This document shows positions 51,183 through 60,431 of a stretch of 64,000 nucleotides of DNA, piece after piece. The notes under the pieces are model-generated. The model was not told the DNA's origin and did not search any database. It saw only the letters and a program-made list of their open reading frames with translations. Origin of the DNA: an uncultured Duodenibacillus sp. (lineage in GTDB: Bacteria > Pseudomonadota > Gammaproteobacteria > Burkholderiales > Burkholderiaceae_F); NCBI GenBank assembly GCA_944390745.1, contig CALXQK010000013.1, positions 124,001 through 188,000 on the forward strand, given 5' to 3'. The position numbers were made by a program, and so were the translations under genes. Numbering within the stretch: position 1 is the first letter of the stretch; each line of letters opens with the position of its first letter.

Positions 51183-52294
51183 TCCCTTGCGAAAAAAACA
51201 GATGCGCCCAGAGCCGCCTGCAGCTCGCGCTGCAGGCGCTCGACAACCGCACCCGCGGGGCCGCTGGCGGCCATCGCGGCGCCCTGCCCCGCGGCAAGCT
51301 CCATCAGGTCCCCGCGGCCGGCGCGGCCGGCCGCCTCAAGAATCGGGCGCATGACGGCGCACTGCTCAGGATAGTCCCCCGGGGCGATCTGCGCCTGTTC
51401 AAGCGCCTCGACAAGGCCGTTGACGATCACGCGCGCAAGCCGCCCCTCAAAGGTGCGCACCAGCCTCGTGGAGGCGTCCGTCGCGTAGGCAAGCTGCGCC
51501 TTGTGCGCGGCGGGCGCCGCACTTTCCTCGGTGCGCAGAAAGGCGGTGCCGGCCATCACGCCCGAGGCGCCCGCCACAAGCGAGGCCGCCCACTGCGCTC
51601 CCGTGGCGATGCCGCCGGCGGCGATCACCGGAAGTCCCGTGGCGCGCGCCGCCGGGCCGATGAGACTCAAAAGTCCGGTCTGCGACAGCGTGTCAGGCTG
51701 CTCAAAATTAAGGCGCGGGCCGCCTGCCTCCACGCCCTGGACGATGACGGCGGCCGCACCCGCGGCGCGCTGCACCTTGGCCTCGCGCAGCGTGGTGGCG
51801 GCTCCAAGCACCGCCACGCCGCGGGCCTCAAGCTTTTCCGCATAGATCTCGCGAAGGCCCCCGAAGCTCACCACGAGCACGGGCACCTCGCTCTCGAGCA
51901 CCACCTCAAGCTGCTCGGCAAAGGTCTTCTCATCGGGAACCGCGCCCCAGGCATACGACGCCTCAAGCCCAAGCTCCAGCGCCAGGTCCTCCAGCGCCCG
52001 TGCGTTTTTCCGCGCCCGCGCAAGGCTCTCCCCGGAGCCCCGGCAGGGCACGCGCAGCCCCACGGCAAAGGGGGCGGACGTGCGCTCGCGCACGCGGCCG
52101 ATCCCGGCCGCAAGCTCATCGGGCGTACAAAAGGCCCCCGCAAGCACGCCGAGCCCGCCCGCGGCGCTCACCGCCGCTGCAAGCTCCGGGCCCGCGGCAC
52201 CCGTCATCGGCGCATTCAAAAGGGGCGTTCTGACGCCGAGTCTGGCGCAAAGCCCCCGGCAGCGCTCCGGGAGCGTCTGTTCTGGCGTGGTCAT
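51179..52294 (-). CDS. Nitronate monooxygenase (2-nitropropane dioxygenase family)
   Basis: A 371-residue FMN-dependent TIM-barrel enzyme. The N-terminal LLNAPMTGAAGPELAAAVS, VSFGG, QGVEAGGPR and the phosphate-binding VIAAGGIATG motifs fit the family. In the second half SGVMAGTAFL is typical. It detoxifies propionate 3-nitronate in some species; other members are enoyl reductases (FabK), but this one lacks a clear FabK neighbourhood. The start at 52294 has GGAG 9 nt upstream. Coupled to pncA by ATGA overlap. Confidence 0.87.
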   Translation of the reverse strand: MTTPEQTLPERCRGLCARLGVRTPLLNAPMTGAAGPELAAAVSAAGGLGVLAGAFCTPDELAAGIGRVRERTSAPFAVGLRVPCRGSGESLARARKNARALEDLALELGLEASYAWGAVPDEKTFAEQLEVVLESEVPVLVVSFGGLREIYAEKLEARGVAVLGAATTLREAKVQRAAGAAAVIVQGVEAGGPRLNFEQPDTLSQTGLLSLIGPAARATGLPVIAAGGIATGAQWAASLVAGASGVMAGTAFLRTEESAAPAAHKAQLAYATDASTRLVRTFEGRLARVIVNGLVEALEQAQIAPGDYPEQCAVMRPILEAAGRAGRGDLMELAAGQGAAMAASGPAGAVVERLQRELQAALGASVFFARE

Positions 52295-52498
52295 CAATGT
52301 CTGCTCCGGCCTTTGAAAAAACAAGCCGCCGTCCTGGCGGCCGTCGTGCGCGAAATATACGCGAGTGCGCCCAAAAAAAGGCAGGGCAGGCCCGGGGCAG
52401 GCCTGGCGGCGCAAGGCCCCGCCCCCGGGCGGGCTGTCGACGATGGGAGTCGATCCCGCAGACGCGCCCCGGCTCAGGGACCGGGGCCGCCCTTCTGG

Positions 52499-53437
52499 CT
52501 AGAGCGACCTGTCAAAGAAGGCGGCGATCTTTTCGAGCGCCTGCCCGACGTACTTCGGGTCGTCATAAAGGTCGACGTGCCGGGCGCCCTCGATCACGCA
52601 AAGCTCCTTGGGCTGCGCTGCACGCTCGTAGGCGTCCTCGGTGAAGTGGCGCGTATCCGCGAGGCTGCCCACGATGAAGAGCAGCGGGCGCGGCGACACG
52701 GTTTCAATGAATGCAAAGGCATCGTACGTGGCAAGCCGGTCGAGACTTTGCACGAGCATGAGGTTTTTCGACGTCGGAAAGCTGCAGCGATCGGTCTTGT
52801 AGTAGTCGCTTGCGTCCTTCATGATCTGCGGCGTCTCGTCGGTGAAGTCCGCGGGGGACTCCGGGACGAAGTGGGTGTAGACCGGGCCCTCGCCGTTGGC
52901 CTCGCGCGTGCGGGCGTCGGCGGCGGCCGCAAGCGCCTGGCCGAGCATCGCGCAGCGGCCCTTGTACGGGAACCCGTCGCGAATCCAGGTGCCGGTGTTC
53001 CAGGTGCACACGCCCGCGGCGGCCTTGATGCGCGCGTCGTTGATCGCAGCGCTCATCGTGTAGCCCGCGCCGGCGCACACGCCCATGGCGCCGATGCGCG
53101 AGCGATCCACATACTCGAGCGTCGTGAGATAGTCCACCGCCGCGCGAATGTCCTCAACGCGCGAATACGGATCCTCGAGGTAGCGCGGCTCGCCCTCGCT
53201 CTCGCCCTGGTGCGAGGCGTCAAAGGCGAGCGCCACGTAGCCCTTCTGCGCAAGATTCCAACCGTAGAGCGACGGCACCTGCTCCTTGACGCCGCCGCCC
53301 GGATGCGCGACGACCACGGCCGGATACCGGCGCCCGGGCTCCATGTTGGGAGGAAGGAAGATAAGGCCGGCCATCCTGAGTCCGGTTTTCATGAAGGCAA
53401 CGCGTTTGCCCTCTTCGTAGTGCGTCGGTGTGCGCAT
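52499..53437 (-). CDS. Alpha/beta hydrolase with cysteine nucleophile (dienelactone hydrolase-like)
   Basis: A 312-residue cytoplasmic hydrolase. The nucleophile elbow is GVCAGAG with Cys121 where most family members have Ser, and His287 in EGARHVDLYD is the likely catalytic base. The VAHPGGGVKEQVPSLYGWNL (cut: AHPGGGVKEQV) oxyanion region and FDASHQGES are typical of the YcjY-like group. Substrate unknown. A GGGAG site 9 nt before the ATG supports the start. It seems to be a single-gene unit. Confidence 0.82.
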   Translation of the reverse strand: MRTPTHYEEGKRVAFMKTGLRMAGLIFLPPNMEPGRRYPAVVVAHPGGGVKEQVPSLYGWNLAQKGYVALAFDASHQGESEGEPRYLEDPYSRVEDIRAAVDYLTTLEYVDRSRIGAMGVCAGAGYTMSAAINDARIKAAAGVCTWNTGTWIRDGFPYKGRCAMLGQALAAAADARTREANGEGPVYTHFVPESPADFTDETPQIMKDASDYYKTDRCSFPTSKNLMLVQSLDRLATYDAFAFIETVSPRPLLFIVGSLADTRHFTEDAYERAAQPKELCVIEGARHVDLYDDPKYVGQALEKIAAFFDRSL

Positions 53438-53639
53438 GGCTGAAGTCTCCCGTTTTCAAACCTGTTCGGCAGGCGCAGCCTGCCTGCGCCTGGTTTTCAC
53501 AAGCCCGCAGACCGGCGCCGCCTTCCCGGCAAGGGTGCAGGCCATGGCGTCAGGCCGGGCGTTTCCAGACCATTTTTGACGCCGGGACGCGACGCGTCCA
53601 ATTGTTTTTTCTGATGGAAATTGATGACGCAGGGGCATG

Positions 53640-53687
53640 AAAAAAAGGCCCCGGGCGTCCCCTTCGGGAACGCGGCGCAGGGCCTTT
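53640..53687 (-). terminator. Rho-independent terminator after murU
   Basis: On the minus strand GGCCC (53684-53680) with the following GCGTTCCC pairs with GGGGACGC and GGGCC (down to 53647), then seven T (53646-53640). Confidence 0.78.
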
Positions 53688-53712
53688 CTCGAGCGTTTTT
53701 CTCGCCTCTGGA

Positions 53713-54447
53713 TCAATAGCGCGCCAGCGCAAGAGCCGCGGGATTGGATCTCAGTCTTTCGTACTCCGCGGGAGTGCCGACGTTTTCCCAGAACCCGGTG
53801 AAGACCTCGGCCGACATCCGGCCGCTGCGGGCGAACTGCCACAGCCAGGGAAAGAGCCGGGCGGATCTGTCCGGAAGCCCACGGAAGATGCGCGGGGCGC
53901 AGATCATGATGCACCCGTACGTGTGCGGTCCGGGCCCCGGCGTGACGGAGCCGTCGGGATGCACGGTCATGTCGCCTGCGGGATGAAAGTCGGGGTTGGG
54001 AACCGCCACGAGGTGCACGTCGACCTCCCCGGCGCGGATCGCCCGGGCCCGGGGCCTGAGGCGCAGAAGGTCAAAGTCGTGCACCACGTCGCCGGCGAGC
54101 ACGATGAAGGGCTCGTCGGCAAGCGCCGGGTCATCCTCCGGCGCCAGAAGCGGCAGCGCGTGCACGATGCCGCCCAGGGTCTCGAGCGCCTCCTCAACGC
54201 AGCTTCCCTCGCGGCTGATGCGCAGGCGAAAGCCGCGGGGCGCCAGCTGCCCGGGCAGCGTCTCAAAGGCGTCGGCCAGATGCCCCGTGTTGACGACCAC
54301 GTCGCGGATGCCCGCGCGCGCAAGCGCCGCGAGCTGCCAGTCGATGAGCCGCACGCCGCCGGCAACCGGCAGCAGGGGCTTGGGCGTGGTGTCCGTGAGG
54401 GGCCGCAGCCGGCTGCCGCGGCCCGCGGCAAGAATGAATGCGCGCAT
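53713..54447 (-). CDS. murU: N-acetylmuramate alpha-1-phosphate uridylyltransferase (MurU-like nucleotidyltransferase)
   Basis: A 244-residue nucleotidyltransferase. The N-terminal AFILAAGRGSRLRPLTDTTPKP (quoted in part: LAAGRGSRLRPLTD) is the nucleotide-binding signature, and LAGDVVHDFDL and FTGFWENVGTP carry the metal-binding Asp residues. Next to an AmgK-like kinase, MurU is the best assignment: it makes UDP-MurNAc from MurNAc-1-phosphate in peptidoglycan recycling. It starts 32 bp after amgK. A glucose-1-phosphate transferase is less likely. Confidence 0.85.
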   Translation of the reverse strand: MRAFILAAGRGSRLRPLTDTTPKPLLPVAGGVRLIDWQLAALARAGIRDVVVNTGHLADAFETLPGQLAPRGFRLRISREGSCVEEALETLGGIVHALPLLAPEDDPALADEPFIVLAGDVVHDFDLLRLRPRARAIRAGEVDVHLVAVPNPDFHPAGDMTVHPDGSVTPGPGPHTYGCIMICAPRIFRGLPDRSARLFPWLWQFARSGRMSAEVFTGFWENVGTPAEYERLRSNPAALALARY

Positions 54448-54479
54448 GTTCAATGCTCCCGGCGGCGGGGCGCGCCGCC

Positions 54480-55547
54480 TCAGAAGGTGAAGGCCTCGCG
54501 GCTTTTGTGCTCCTCGAAGATGTCGAGAAGCCAGTTCACGGGCTTGAGGTCGGCGTAGCGGTTGGCGGTTTCGCGCACGTAGTGGATGAACCGCGGCGTG
54601 TCGGCAAGATACTTCGGCTTGCCGTCGCGGTAGTTGATGCGCGCAAAGATTCCAAGCACCTTGAGGTGGCGCTGCATGCCCATCCACTCCACGTTGCGCC
54701 AGAACTCGCCGAAGTCCGGGGGAACCGGGATGCCCGCCCTGCGGGCCTTGTCCCAGTAGCGGATCGTGGTGTCAAGCACGAACGACTCGCCCCAGCTGAT
54801 GAACGCGTCGCGCATGAGGCTTGCGATGTCGTAGGACACCGGCCCGTAGAGCGCGTCCTGAAAGTCGAGCACGCCCGGCATCGGATCGCTCACCATCAGG
54901 TTGCGCGGCATGAAGTCGCGGTGCACGAAGACGCGCGCCTCGGAGAGGTTGTTGGCGAGAATCTTTTCAAAGCAGGCACTGATGATCGAGCGCTGCTTCT
55001 CATTCATTTCATAGCCGCGGTGCACCGTGACGTACCACTCGGGAAAGAGCTCGATCTCGCGCAGCAGCACCGCGTGGTCGTACTCGGGCAGCACCCCGGG
55101 GCGCGAGGCCTTCTGCCAGAGCACGAGCGCGTCGGTGGCCGCGTCCATCAGGCCCCGGGCGTTGTCCTCGTTGAGAACGTCGAGATACGTCTGCCGCCCC
55201 AGGTCGCTCATGAGAATGAAGCCCTGCGCCTCGTCAGCGGCAAGAATCTCGGGAACGTGCACGCCTGCCGCGGCCATCAGACGGTCCACCTTCAGGAAGG
55301 GGGCGATGGGCTCGCGCTGCGGCGGCGCGTCCATGACAATCCAGCTCTGCTGTTCACCCTCGACTCGAAAGTACCGGCGAAAGCTCGCATCGGCGCTCGC
55401 GGGCGCAAGCGTTTCAATGCGCATCCCCGGCGCGGCCTTCGTCTGCCCGCCGAGCCACTGTCTGAGCGCCTCAAGGCGCGCGTCGTTGAAAACATCCTGC
55501 GAACCGGCGTCCGCGGAAGGGTTCTGCTTTTGTGTCGTCACCTGCAT
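54480..55547 (-). CDS. amgK: N-acetylmuramate/N-acetylglucosamine kinase AmgK-like
   Basis: A 355-residue aminoglycoside-phosphotransferase-fold kinase. The catalytic loop is FVHRDFMPRNLMV (His-x-Asp and Asn) and the metal motif is GVLDFQDAL. AmgK phosphorylates the anomeric carbon of MurNAc or GlcNAc and feeds MurU. The start at 55547 has no good ribosome binding site; 18 further in-frame codons upstream look like the divergent promoter. It is divergent from lptD, a frequent arrangement. Confidence 0.87.
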   Translation of the reverse strand: MQVTTQKQNPSADAGSQDVFNDARLEALRQWLGGQTKAAPGMRIETLAPASADASFRRYFRVEGEQQSWIVMDAPPQREPIAPFLKVDRLMAAAGVHVPEILAADEAQGFILMSDLGRQTYLDVLNEDNARGLMDAATDALVLWQKASRPGVLPEYDHAVLLREIELFPEWYVTVHRGYEMNEKQRSIISACFEKILANNLSEARVFVHRDFMPRNLMVSDPMPGVLDFQDALYGPVSYDIASLMRDAFISWGESFVLDTTIRYWDKARRAGIPVPPDFGEFWRNVEWMGMQRHLKVLGIFARINYRDGKPKYLADTPRFIHYVRETANRYADLKPVNWLLDIFEEHKSREAFTF

Positions 55548-55589
55548 GATGCGTTCGCAAAAAACGAGCGGGACGCAAGTCCCGTTCCC

Positions 55590-55595
55590 TATAAT
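55590..55595 (+). promoter_or_regulatory. Candidate -10 element of the lptD promoter
   Basis: A perfect TATAAT lies 35 bp before the lptD ATG. No standard -35 is 17 bp upstream. Instead a short inverted repeat CGGGAC-GCAA-GTCCCG (55569-55584) sits there, which could be an operator or mark a non-standard promoter. Confidence 0.42.
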
Positions 55596-55629
55596 CCCCA
55601 AAAATCAATCCTGCACAATATACAAACAA

Positions 55630-57972
55630 ATGTCACGACATGCTTCGCGCCCGGCCCCGCTGCGGCTTGCGCTGGCGGTGGCGGCGGCCTGCACCGCGAT
55701 GCTGCCCGCCGCGCACGCCCAGCCAGACGGCCCGGACGGGCGCGCCTCCGACTCCGTTCAGACCGAACCCAGGCGGCAGGCCGCCGACGGCGCTGCAGGC
55801 GTTGATCTGGGATCCTGGACCAACCTTCTCACCGCTCCCGTCAGGGAGGATGAGGCGCCTTCGATTGCCTCGGCCTACTTCATAGAGGGCTCGCCGGAGA
55901 CCGAGCTCACGCTCACGGGCGATGCGGAGGTTCGCCGCGCCGGAACCGTCATCAAGGGCGAGCAGATCGTCTACACCCAGGCCACGGGAAACGTCACCAC
56001 ACGCGGCAACGCCAGCGTGGCGCGCAACGGCGCGCTCTTCACCGGGCCGGAGTTCACCTACAACCTTGACGACGAGACGGGCGCGGCCAGCAACGTCGAG
56101 TACGACTACGGCCCCCGCGGGCTGCAGGGCTCGGCGGGCTGCGCACGGTTCCAGTCGGCTGACGTCACGGAGTTTGAGGACGTCATCGTCACCAGCTGCA
56201 AGAAGGACAACCGCAGCTGGTGGATTGAGATGGACGAGCTCACGCTCGACGAATACGAGCAGTCCGGCGAGGGCACGGGTGCGGTCCTCAAGCTCGGCGG
56301 CGTTCCCGTCTTCGGCTCGCCCTGGTTCACCTTCCCCATGAGCAGCCAGCGCAAGTCGGGCCTTCTGACCCCCACGATCGGCTACAACTCCGAGCGCGGC
56401 TTCGACCTCTCGGTGCCCTACTACTTCAACCTCGCGCCCAACTACGACTACACGCTCACCCCGCGCTTTCTGAGCAAGCGCGGCTTCGTGCTCGGCAATG
56501 AGTTCCGGTTCAAGCAGGAGTCGGTCGAGGGCGAGATCTACGCCAACTACATGCCTCACGACCGCATCGAGGGAACGGACCGCTACAGCGTGCAGGCCCG
56601 CATCTCCGGTCACTGGAACGGCTTTGGCTACGGCTTGAACTACAACCAGGTCTCCGACGACGACTTCCTCGACGACTTTGCCTCGAGCATCCGCGACAAC
56701 ACCGAGGACATCCTGCCGCAGGACTACTGGCTCACGTACGGCACGACCTACTGGTCGGCCGCCCTGCGCGTGACCAAGAACCAGACGATCAACGACAACG
56801 ACAAGCCCTACGAGCGCGAGCCGCAGTTCACGTGGGCCGCGTATCTGGCCGACTTCCACGGCTTTGAGCTCAACACCAAGATCGACGCCACGCGCTTCGT
56901 GCACCCGTGGGAGAACCGCGTCAACGGCAACCGCTTCGTCTTCATGCAGGACGTGAGCTACCCGTTCATGGGCGCGGGCTGGTTCCTCACCCCGAAGGTT
57001 CAGCTCGTGGGCACGCACTACGACCTCGACTACGACCAGCGCCGCCAGGGCGACGACAGCCCGTCGCTCACGCTGCCCATCTACTCGCTCGACTCGGGCC
57101 TCATCTTTGAGCGCAACACGAGCTTCGGGGGACGCGACATCCTGCAGACCCTCGAGCCGCGGCTCTTTTACTCCTACACGCCGTACCGCGACCAGTCCGA
57201 CATTCCGATCTTCGACTCGACGCTGGCCGACTTCAACTTCGCGCAGATCTACTCGGAGAACACCTGGTCGGGCTACGACCGCTTTGCCGAAAGCAACCAG
57301 CTGAGCGGCACCATCACCACGCGCCTCATTGACGACGCGACCGGCCTTGAGTGGATCCGCGCCTCGATCGGCCAGCGCTTCTACTTCAACGACAAGACTG
57401 TCGGCTGGAGCGGCGATCGAATCGAGCAGCCGAGCAAGAGCGACTTTCTCGCGAGCATCGGCGCGCGCCTGACGCGCACCATCCAGACCTCGGCCTCGAT
57501 GCAGTGGTCCTGGGAGCGCAGCAGCATGCAGAAGGCGAGCGCGAGCATCCGCTGGCAGCCGCGTCCGATGAGCGTGGTGGGCCTCACCTACCGCTACAAC
57601 TGGTCGGACGTCAAGAACAACCGCGGCTACATTGACGACTACATCGACCAGATCGACCTGTCGGTACAGTGGCCCCTGTCCGACCGCCTCTATGCGCTTG
57701 CCCGGCAGAACTACTCGTTTTACGACGACAAGTTCATCGAAAGCCTGATCGGCTTTGAGTACCAGTCCGACTGCTGGACGCTGCGCGCCGTTGCACAGCG
57801 TTACACACGCGATGAAGAGGAAGATCAGACAACATTCTTCCTGCAATTAGAATTGACCGGCCTTGGCGCGGTGGGCTCCAGTCCGCTCTCCGAGCTGCAG
57901 CGCAGCATCCAGGGCTATCAGCAAATCACTCCCATGCCCACCAAGGCAGGAACCTATGACTACTACTATTGA
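55630..57972 (+). CDS. lptD: LPS-assembly protein LptD
   Basis: A 780-residue outer-membrane protein inserting lipopolysaccharide with LptE. A signal peptide (about 1-30), the OstA jellyroll (residues about 75-215, TLTGDAEVRRAGTVIKGEQI in part) and the long C-terminal beta-barrel are all recognisable. Mature cysteines are only three: Cys171, Cys190 and Cys715. E. coli has four (31, 173, 724, 725) that form two disulfides, so here the first N-terminal Cys and one of the C-terminal pair are missing. It ends overlapping surA by 17 bp. Confidence 0.95.
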   Translation: MSRHASRPAPLRLALAVAAACTAMLPAAHAQPDGPDGRASDSVQTEPRRQAADGAAGVDLGSWTNLLTAPVREDEAPSIASAYFIEGSPETELTLTGDAEVRRAGTVIKGEQIVYTQATGNVTTRGNASVARNGALFTGPEFTYNLDDETGAASNVEYDYGPRGLQGSAGCARFQSADVTEFEDVIVTSCKKDNRSWWIEMDELTLDEYEQSGEGTGAVLKLGGVPVFGSPWFTFPMSSQRKSGLLTPTIGYNSERGFDLSVPYYFNLAPNYDYTLTPRFLSKRGFVLGNEFRFKQESVEGEIYANYMPHDRIEGTDRYSVQARISGHWNGFGYGLNYNQVSDDDFLDDFASSIRDNTEDILPQDYWLTYGTTYWSAALRVTKNQTINDNDKPYEREPQFTWAAYLADFHGFELNTKIDATRFVHPWENRVNGNRFVFMQDVSYPFMGAGWFLTPKVQLVGTHYDLDYDQRRQGDDSPSLTLPIYSLDSGLIFERNTSFGGRDILQTLEPRLFYSYTPYRDQSDIPIFDSTLADFNFAQIYSENTWSGYDRFAESNQLSGTITTRLIDDATGLEWIRASIGQRFYFNDKTVGWSGDRIEQPSKSDFLASIGARLTRTIQTSASMQWSWERSSMQKASASIRWQPRPMSVVGLTYRYNWSDVKNNRGYIDDYIDQIDLSVQWPLSDRLYALARQNYSFYDDKFIESLIGFEYQSDCWTLRAVAQRYTRDEEEDQTTFFLQLELTGLGAVGSSPLSELQRSIQGYQQITPMPTKAGTYDYYY

Positions 57973-59428
57973 TCGCACCGGCCGCCGTCCGGCGACCGTC
58001 GTCTGCCTCGCCGCGGCCTGCGCGATGCTCGCCTGCGGCCAGGCTCTCGCGGCCGACGCGCCCAACACCGTCCGCGAGCAGGTGCAGATGCCTGCCGGCG
58101 CCCCCGCACAGCCCGCGGCCCAGCCCGCCGGCTCCGCCGCGCAGGGCGCGGCGGCTGACGTGCAGAACACCGCCCCTGGCGAGATGCGCTTCATCGACCG
58201 CATCGTCGCCGTCGTCAACAACGACGTCATCACCGAGTACGAGCTGCAAAACCGCGTGCGCCAGGTGGCGATCAACCTGCGCCAGCAGAACATTGAGCTG
58301 CCTCCGATGCCCGAGCTGCGCCGCCAGGTGCTCGAGCGGCTCATCATGGAAAAGTGCCTTGACCAGCGCTCGCGCGAGCTCGGCATTCGCGTCGACGAGC
58401 GCATGGTGACGGCCTCGATCGAGCAGATTGCCCGCAACAACAAGCTCACCGTCGATGAGCTGCGCGCCCGTCTTGCGGCCGACGACGTGAGCTTTGCCGC
58501 CTTCCGCAGCCAGGTGCGCGACGAAATCGCCGCCCAGCGCCTGCGCGAGCGCGAGGTCGACAGCAAGCTCACCATCCCCGAGTCCGAGGTCGACGCCTAT
58601 CTCGCCGAGCAGGCGGGCTTTACGAGCGGCGACACGCAGGAGTACCGCGTCCAGCACATCCTGCTGCCGATCCCGACGGGCGCCTCGGACCGCGAGGCCG
58701 AGGATGTCGGCGATGAGGCCGAGCGGCTCGCCGATGCCGCCCGCGACGGCGAGGACTTCGCCAAGCTTGCCGCGGCAAACTCCAAGGCTCCCGACGCCCT
58801 CTCGGGCGGCGATCTGGGCTGGATGGACGCCGGAAAGCTTCCCTCGATCTTCTGGAAGGCGATCGAGCAGCACCGCTCCGAGCGGGGCTTTGTGACGGTT
58901 GCGCGCTCAAGCGGCGCCTGGCACGTCATCAAGCTTGTCGACATTCGCGACGGCGTCAAGGCCAAGCTGGCCGGAGCCCCGGTCGAGCAGACGCACGTGC
59001 GCCACATCCTGATGTTCGTCTCCGACCTCACCCCCGAGGCCGAGGTGGTCTCGCGCCTCAACGACATCAAGCGGCGCATTGAAAGCGGCGAGACGGACTT
59101 CGCCACAATGGCCCGCCTCACCTCGGTGGACAACTCCGCCACCCGCGGCGGCGACATCGGCTGGGTCAGCCCGGGCGAGGCCTCGCCAGAGTTCGAGGCC
59201 GCGATGAACAGCCTGCAGCCCGGCCAGATTTCCGAGCCGGTGCGCTCGCAGTTCGGCTACCACCTCATTGAGGTGCTCGAGCGCCGCACGGCGCAGGCAA
59301 GCGCCGAGCGCTCGCGGCTTGCCGCGCGCATGGCGCTGCGTGAAAAGAAGCTTGCCGAGGCCGTCTACAACTGGCAGCGCGAGCTGCGCGACAGGGCCTT
59401 CGTGGAAATCCGCCGCGACGCGCTCTAG
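57956..59428 (+). CDS. surA: Periplasmic chaperone / peptidyl-prolyl isomerase SurA
   Basis: A 490-residue chaperone for outer-membrane proteins. Signal peptide to about residue 33, an Ala/Pro-rich linker, the SurA N-domain (RIVAVVNNDVITEYELQNRV in part), then two parvulin domains: the first with VQHILLPIP and SGGDLGWMDAG, the second with VRHILMFV and GGDIGWVSPGEASPEFE. The ATG lies inside the end of lptD, so the two are translationally linked. The typical next gene, pdxA, is absent; rsmA follows. Confidence 0.95.
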   Translation: MTTTIDRTGRRPATVVCLAAACAMLACGQALAADAPNTVREQVQMPAGAPAQPAAQPAGSAAQGAAADVQNTAPGEMRFIDRIVAVVNNDVITEYELQNRVRQVAINLRQQNIELPPMPELRRQVLERLIMEKCLDQRSRELGIRVDERMVTASIEQIARNNKLTVDELRARLAADDVSFAAFRSQVRDEIAAQRLREREVDSKLTIPESEVDAYLAEQAGFTSGDTQEYRVQHILLPIPTGASDREAEDVGDEAERLADAARDGEDFAKLAAANSKAPDALSGGDLGWMDAGKLPSIFWKAIEQHRSERGFVTVARSSGAWHVIKLVDIRDGVKAKLAGAPVEQTHVRHILMFVSDLTPEAEVVSRLNDIKRRIESGETDFATMARLTSVDNSATRGGDIGWVSPGEASPEFEAAMNSLQPGQISEPVRSQFGYHLIEVLERRTAQASAERSRLAARMALREKKLAEAVYNWQRELRDRAFVEIRRDAL

Positions 59429-59587
59429 CCTGGGTTTTCTCGCGCACACCAGGGCGCTCTGGCGTCGCGCCGCGGGCGGCAATGCCCGGCGCCGCCCGGG
59501 CGCCCTTCGGCTTTTCATGGGCCCGGTGAGGCCGCCTCTTTTTTCGCACCGGGAGCATTTTGTTTTTTCTACTTTAAGGACAGCCGC

Positions 59588-60421
59588 ATGCAGCAAGGGC
59601 TTGAAGGACACAAGGCGCGCAAGCGCTTCGGGCAGAACTTTCTGCACGACGCGCACTGGATCGGACGCATCGCCCGCGCCGTGGACGCCCGTCCGGGCGA
59701 GCGCATCATAGAAATCGGCCCGGGCCAGGCCGCGCTCACCCGCGAGCTTGTGAGCGCCGCGGGGCACGCAGGCGCCGTCGAGATCGACCGCGATCTGGCG
59801 GCCTGGCTGCGCACGCAGTTTTCCGAGTCCGAACTCACGCTCATCGAGGCCGACGCGCTCACGCTCGACTGGAGCGCGCTTGCCGCCGCCGATCCCGGGC
59901 GCCCCCTGCGCATCGTGGGAAACCTTCCCTACAACATCTCCTCGCCGCTGCTGTTTGCCCTGCTGCCCGCGGCCGACCATGTCGCCGACCAGCACTTCAT
60001 GCTGCAGCGCGAGGTGGTCGACCGGATGGTCGCCGCCCCCGGCAGCAAGACCTACGGCCGCCTGTCGGTGATGCTGCAGTGGCGCTACCGCATGGTGAAG
60101 CTCTTTGACGTTCCGCCGGGAGCCTTCAACCCGCCCCCGAAGGTGGTGAGCTCCGTGGTGCGCATGACGCCCAGAAAGCCCTCCGAAGTTCTCGAGGTCG
60201 ACCTGCCGCTTTTTTCAAGCATCGTCGCGCACGCCTTCGGACAGCGCCGCAAGACGCTGAGAAACGCCCTCTCGCGGCTTCTTGACGCCGCGGCGATCGA
60301 GGCCTGCGGCGTCGATCCGCAAGCGCGCGCCGAAACGCTCGCGCTTGAATCGTTCGTCGCCCTGGCGCGCAAGGCCAGCTCGCTCGGCGTCAAGCCCCTT
60401 GAGGCAAACGCCGCCGACTAG
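59588..60421 (+). CDS. rsmA: 16S rRNA (adenine-1518/1519-N6)-dimethyltransferase
   Basis: A 277-residue KsgA-type enzyme dimethylating two adjacent adenines in the 3' hairpin of 16S rRNA. KRFGQNFLHD, EIGPGQAALTREL (SAM motif I) and the catalytic NLPYNISSPLLF are intact. C-terminal domain with FGQRRKTLRNAL. Normal length. AAGGA precedes the ATG by 9 nt. Follows surA after 159 bp. Confidence 0.97.
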   Translation: MQQGLEGHKARKRFGQNFLHDAHWIGRIARAVDARPGERIIEIGPGQAALTRELVSAAGHAGAVEIDRDLAAWLRTQFSESELTLIEADALTLDWSALAAADPGRPLRIVGNLPYNISSPLLFALLPAADHVADQHFMLQREVVDRMVAAPGSKTYGRLSVMLQWRYRMVKLFDVPPGAFNPPPKVVSSVVRMTPRKPSEVLEVDLPLFSSIVAHAFGQRRKTLRNALSRLLDAAAIEACGVDPQARAETLALESFVALARKASSLGVKPLEANAAD

Positions 60422-60431
60422 AGAGCGGGGA

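Noticed and set aside
55633..57846. A 737-codon minus-strand frame opposite lptD
   Set aside because: Antisense shadow of a well-supported gene, with no recognisable motif or ribosome binding site.
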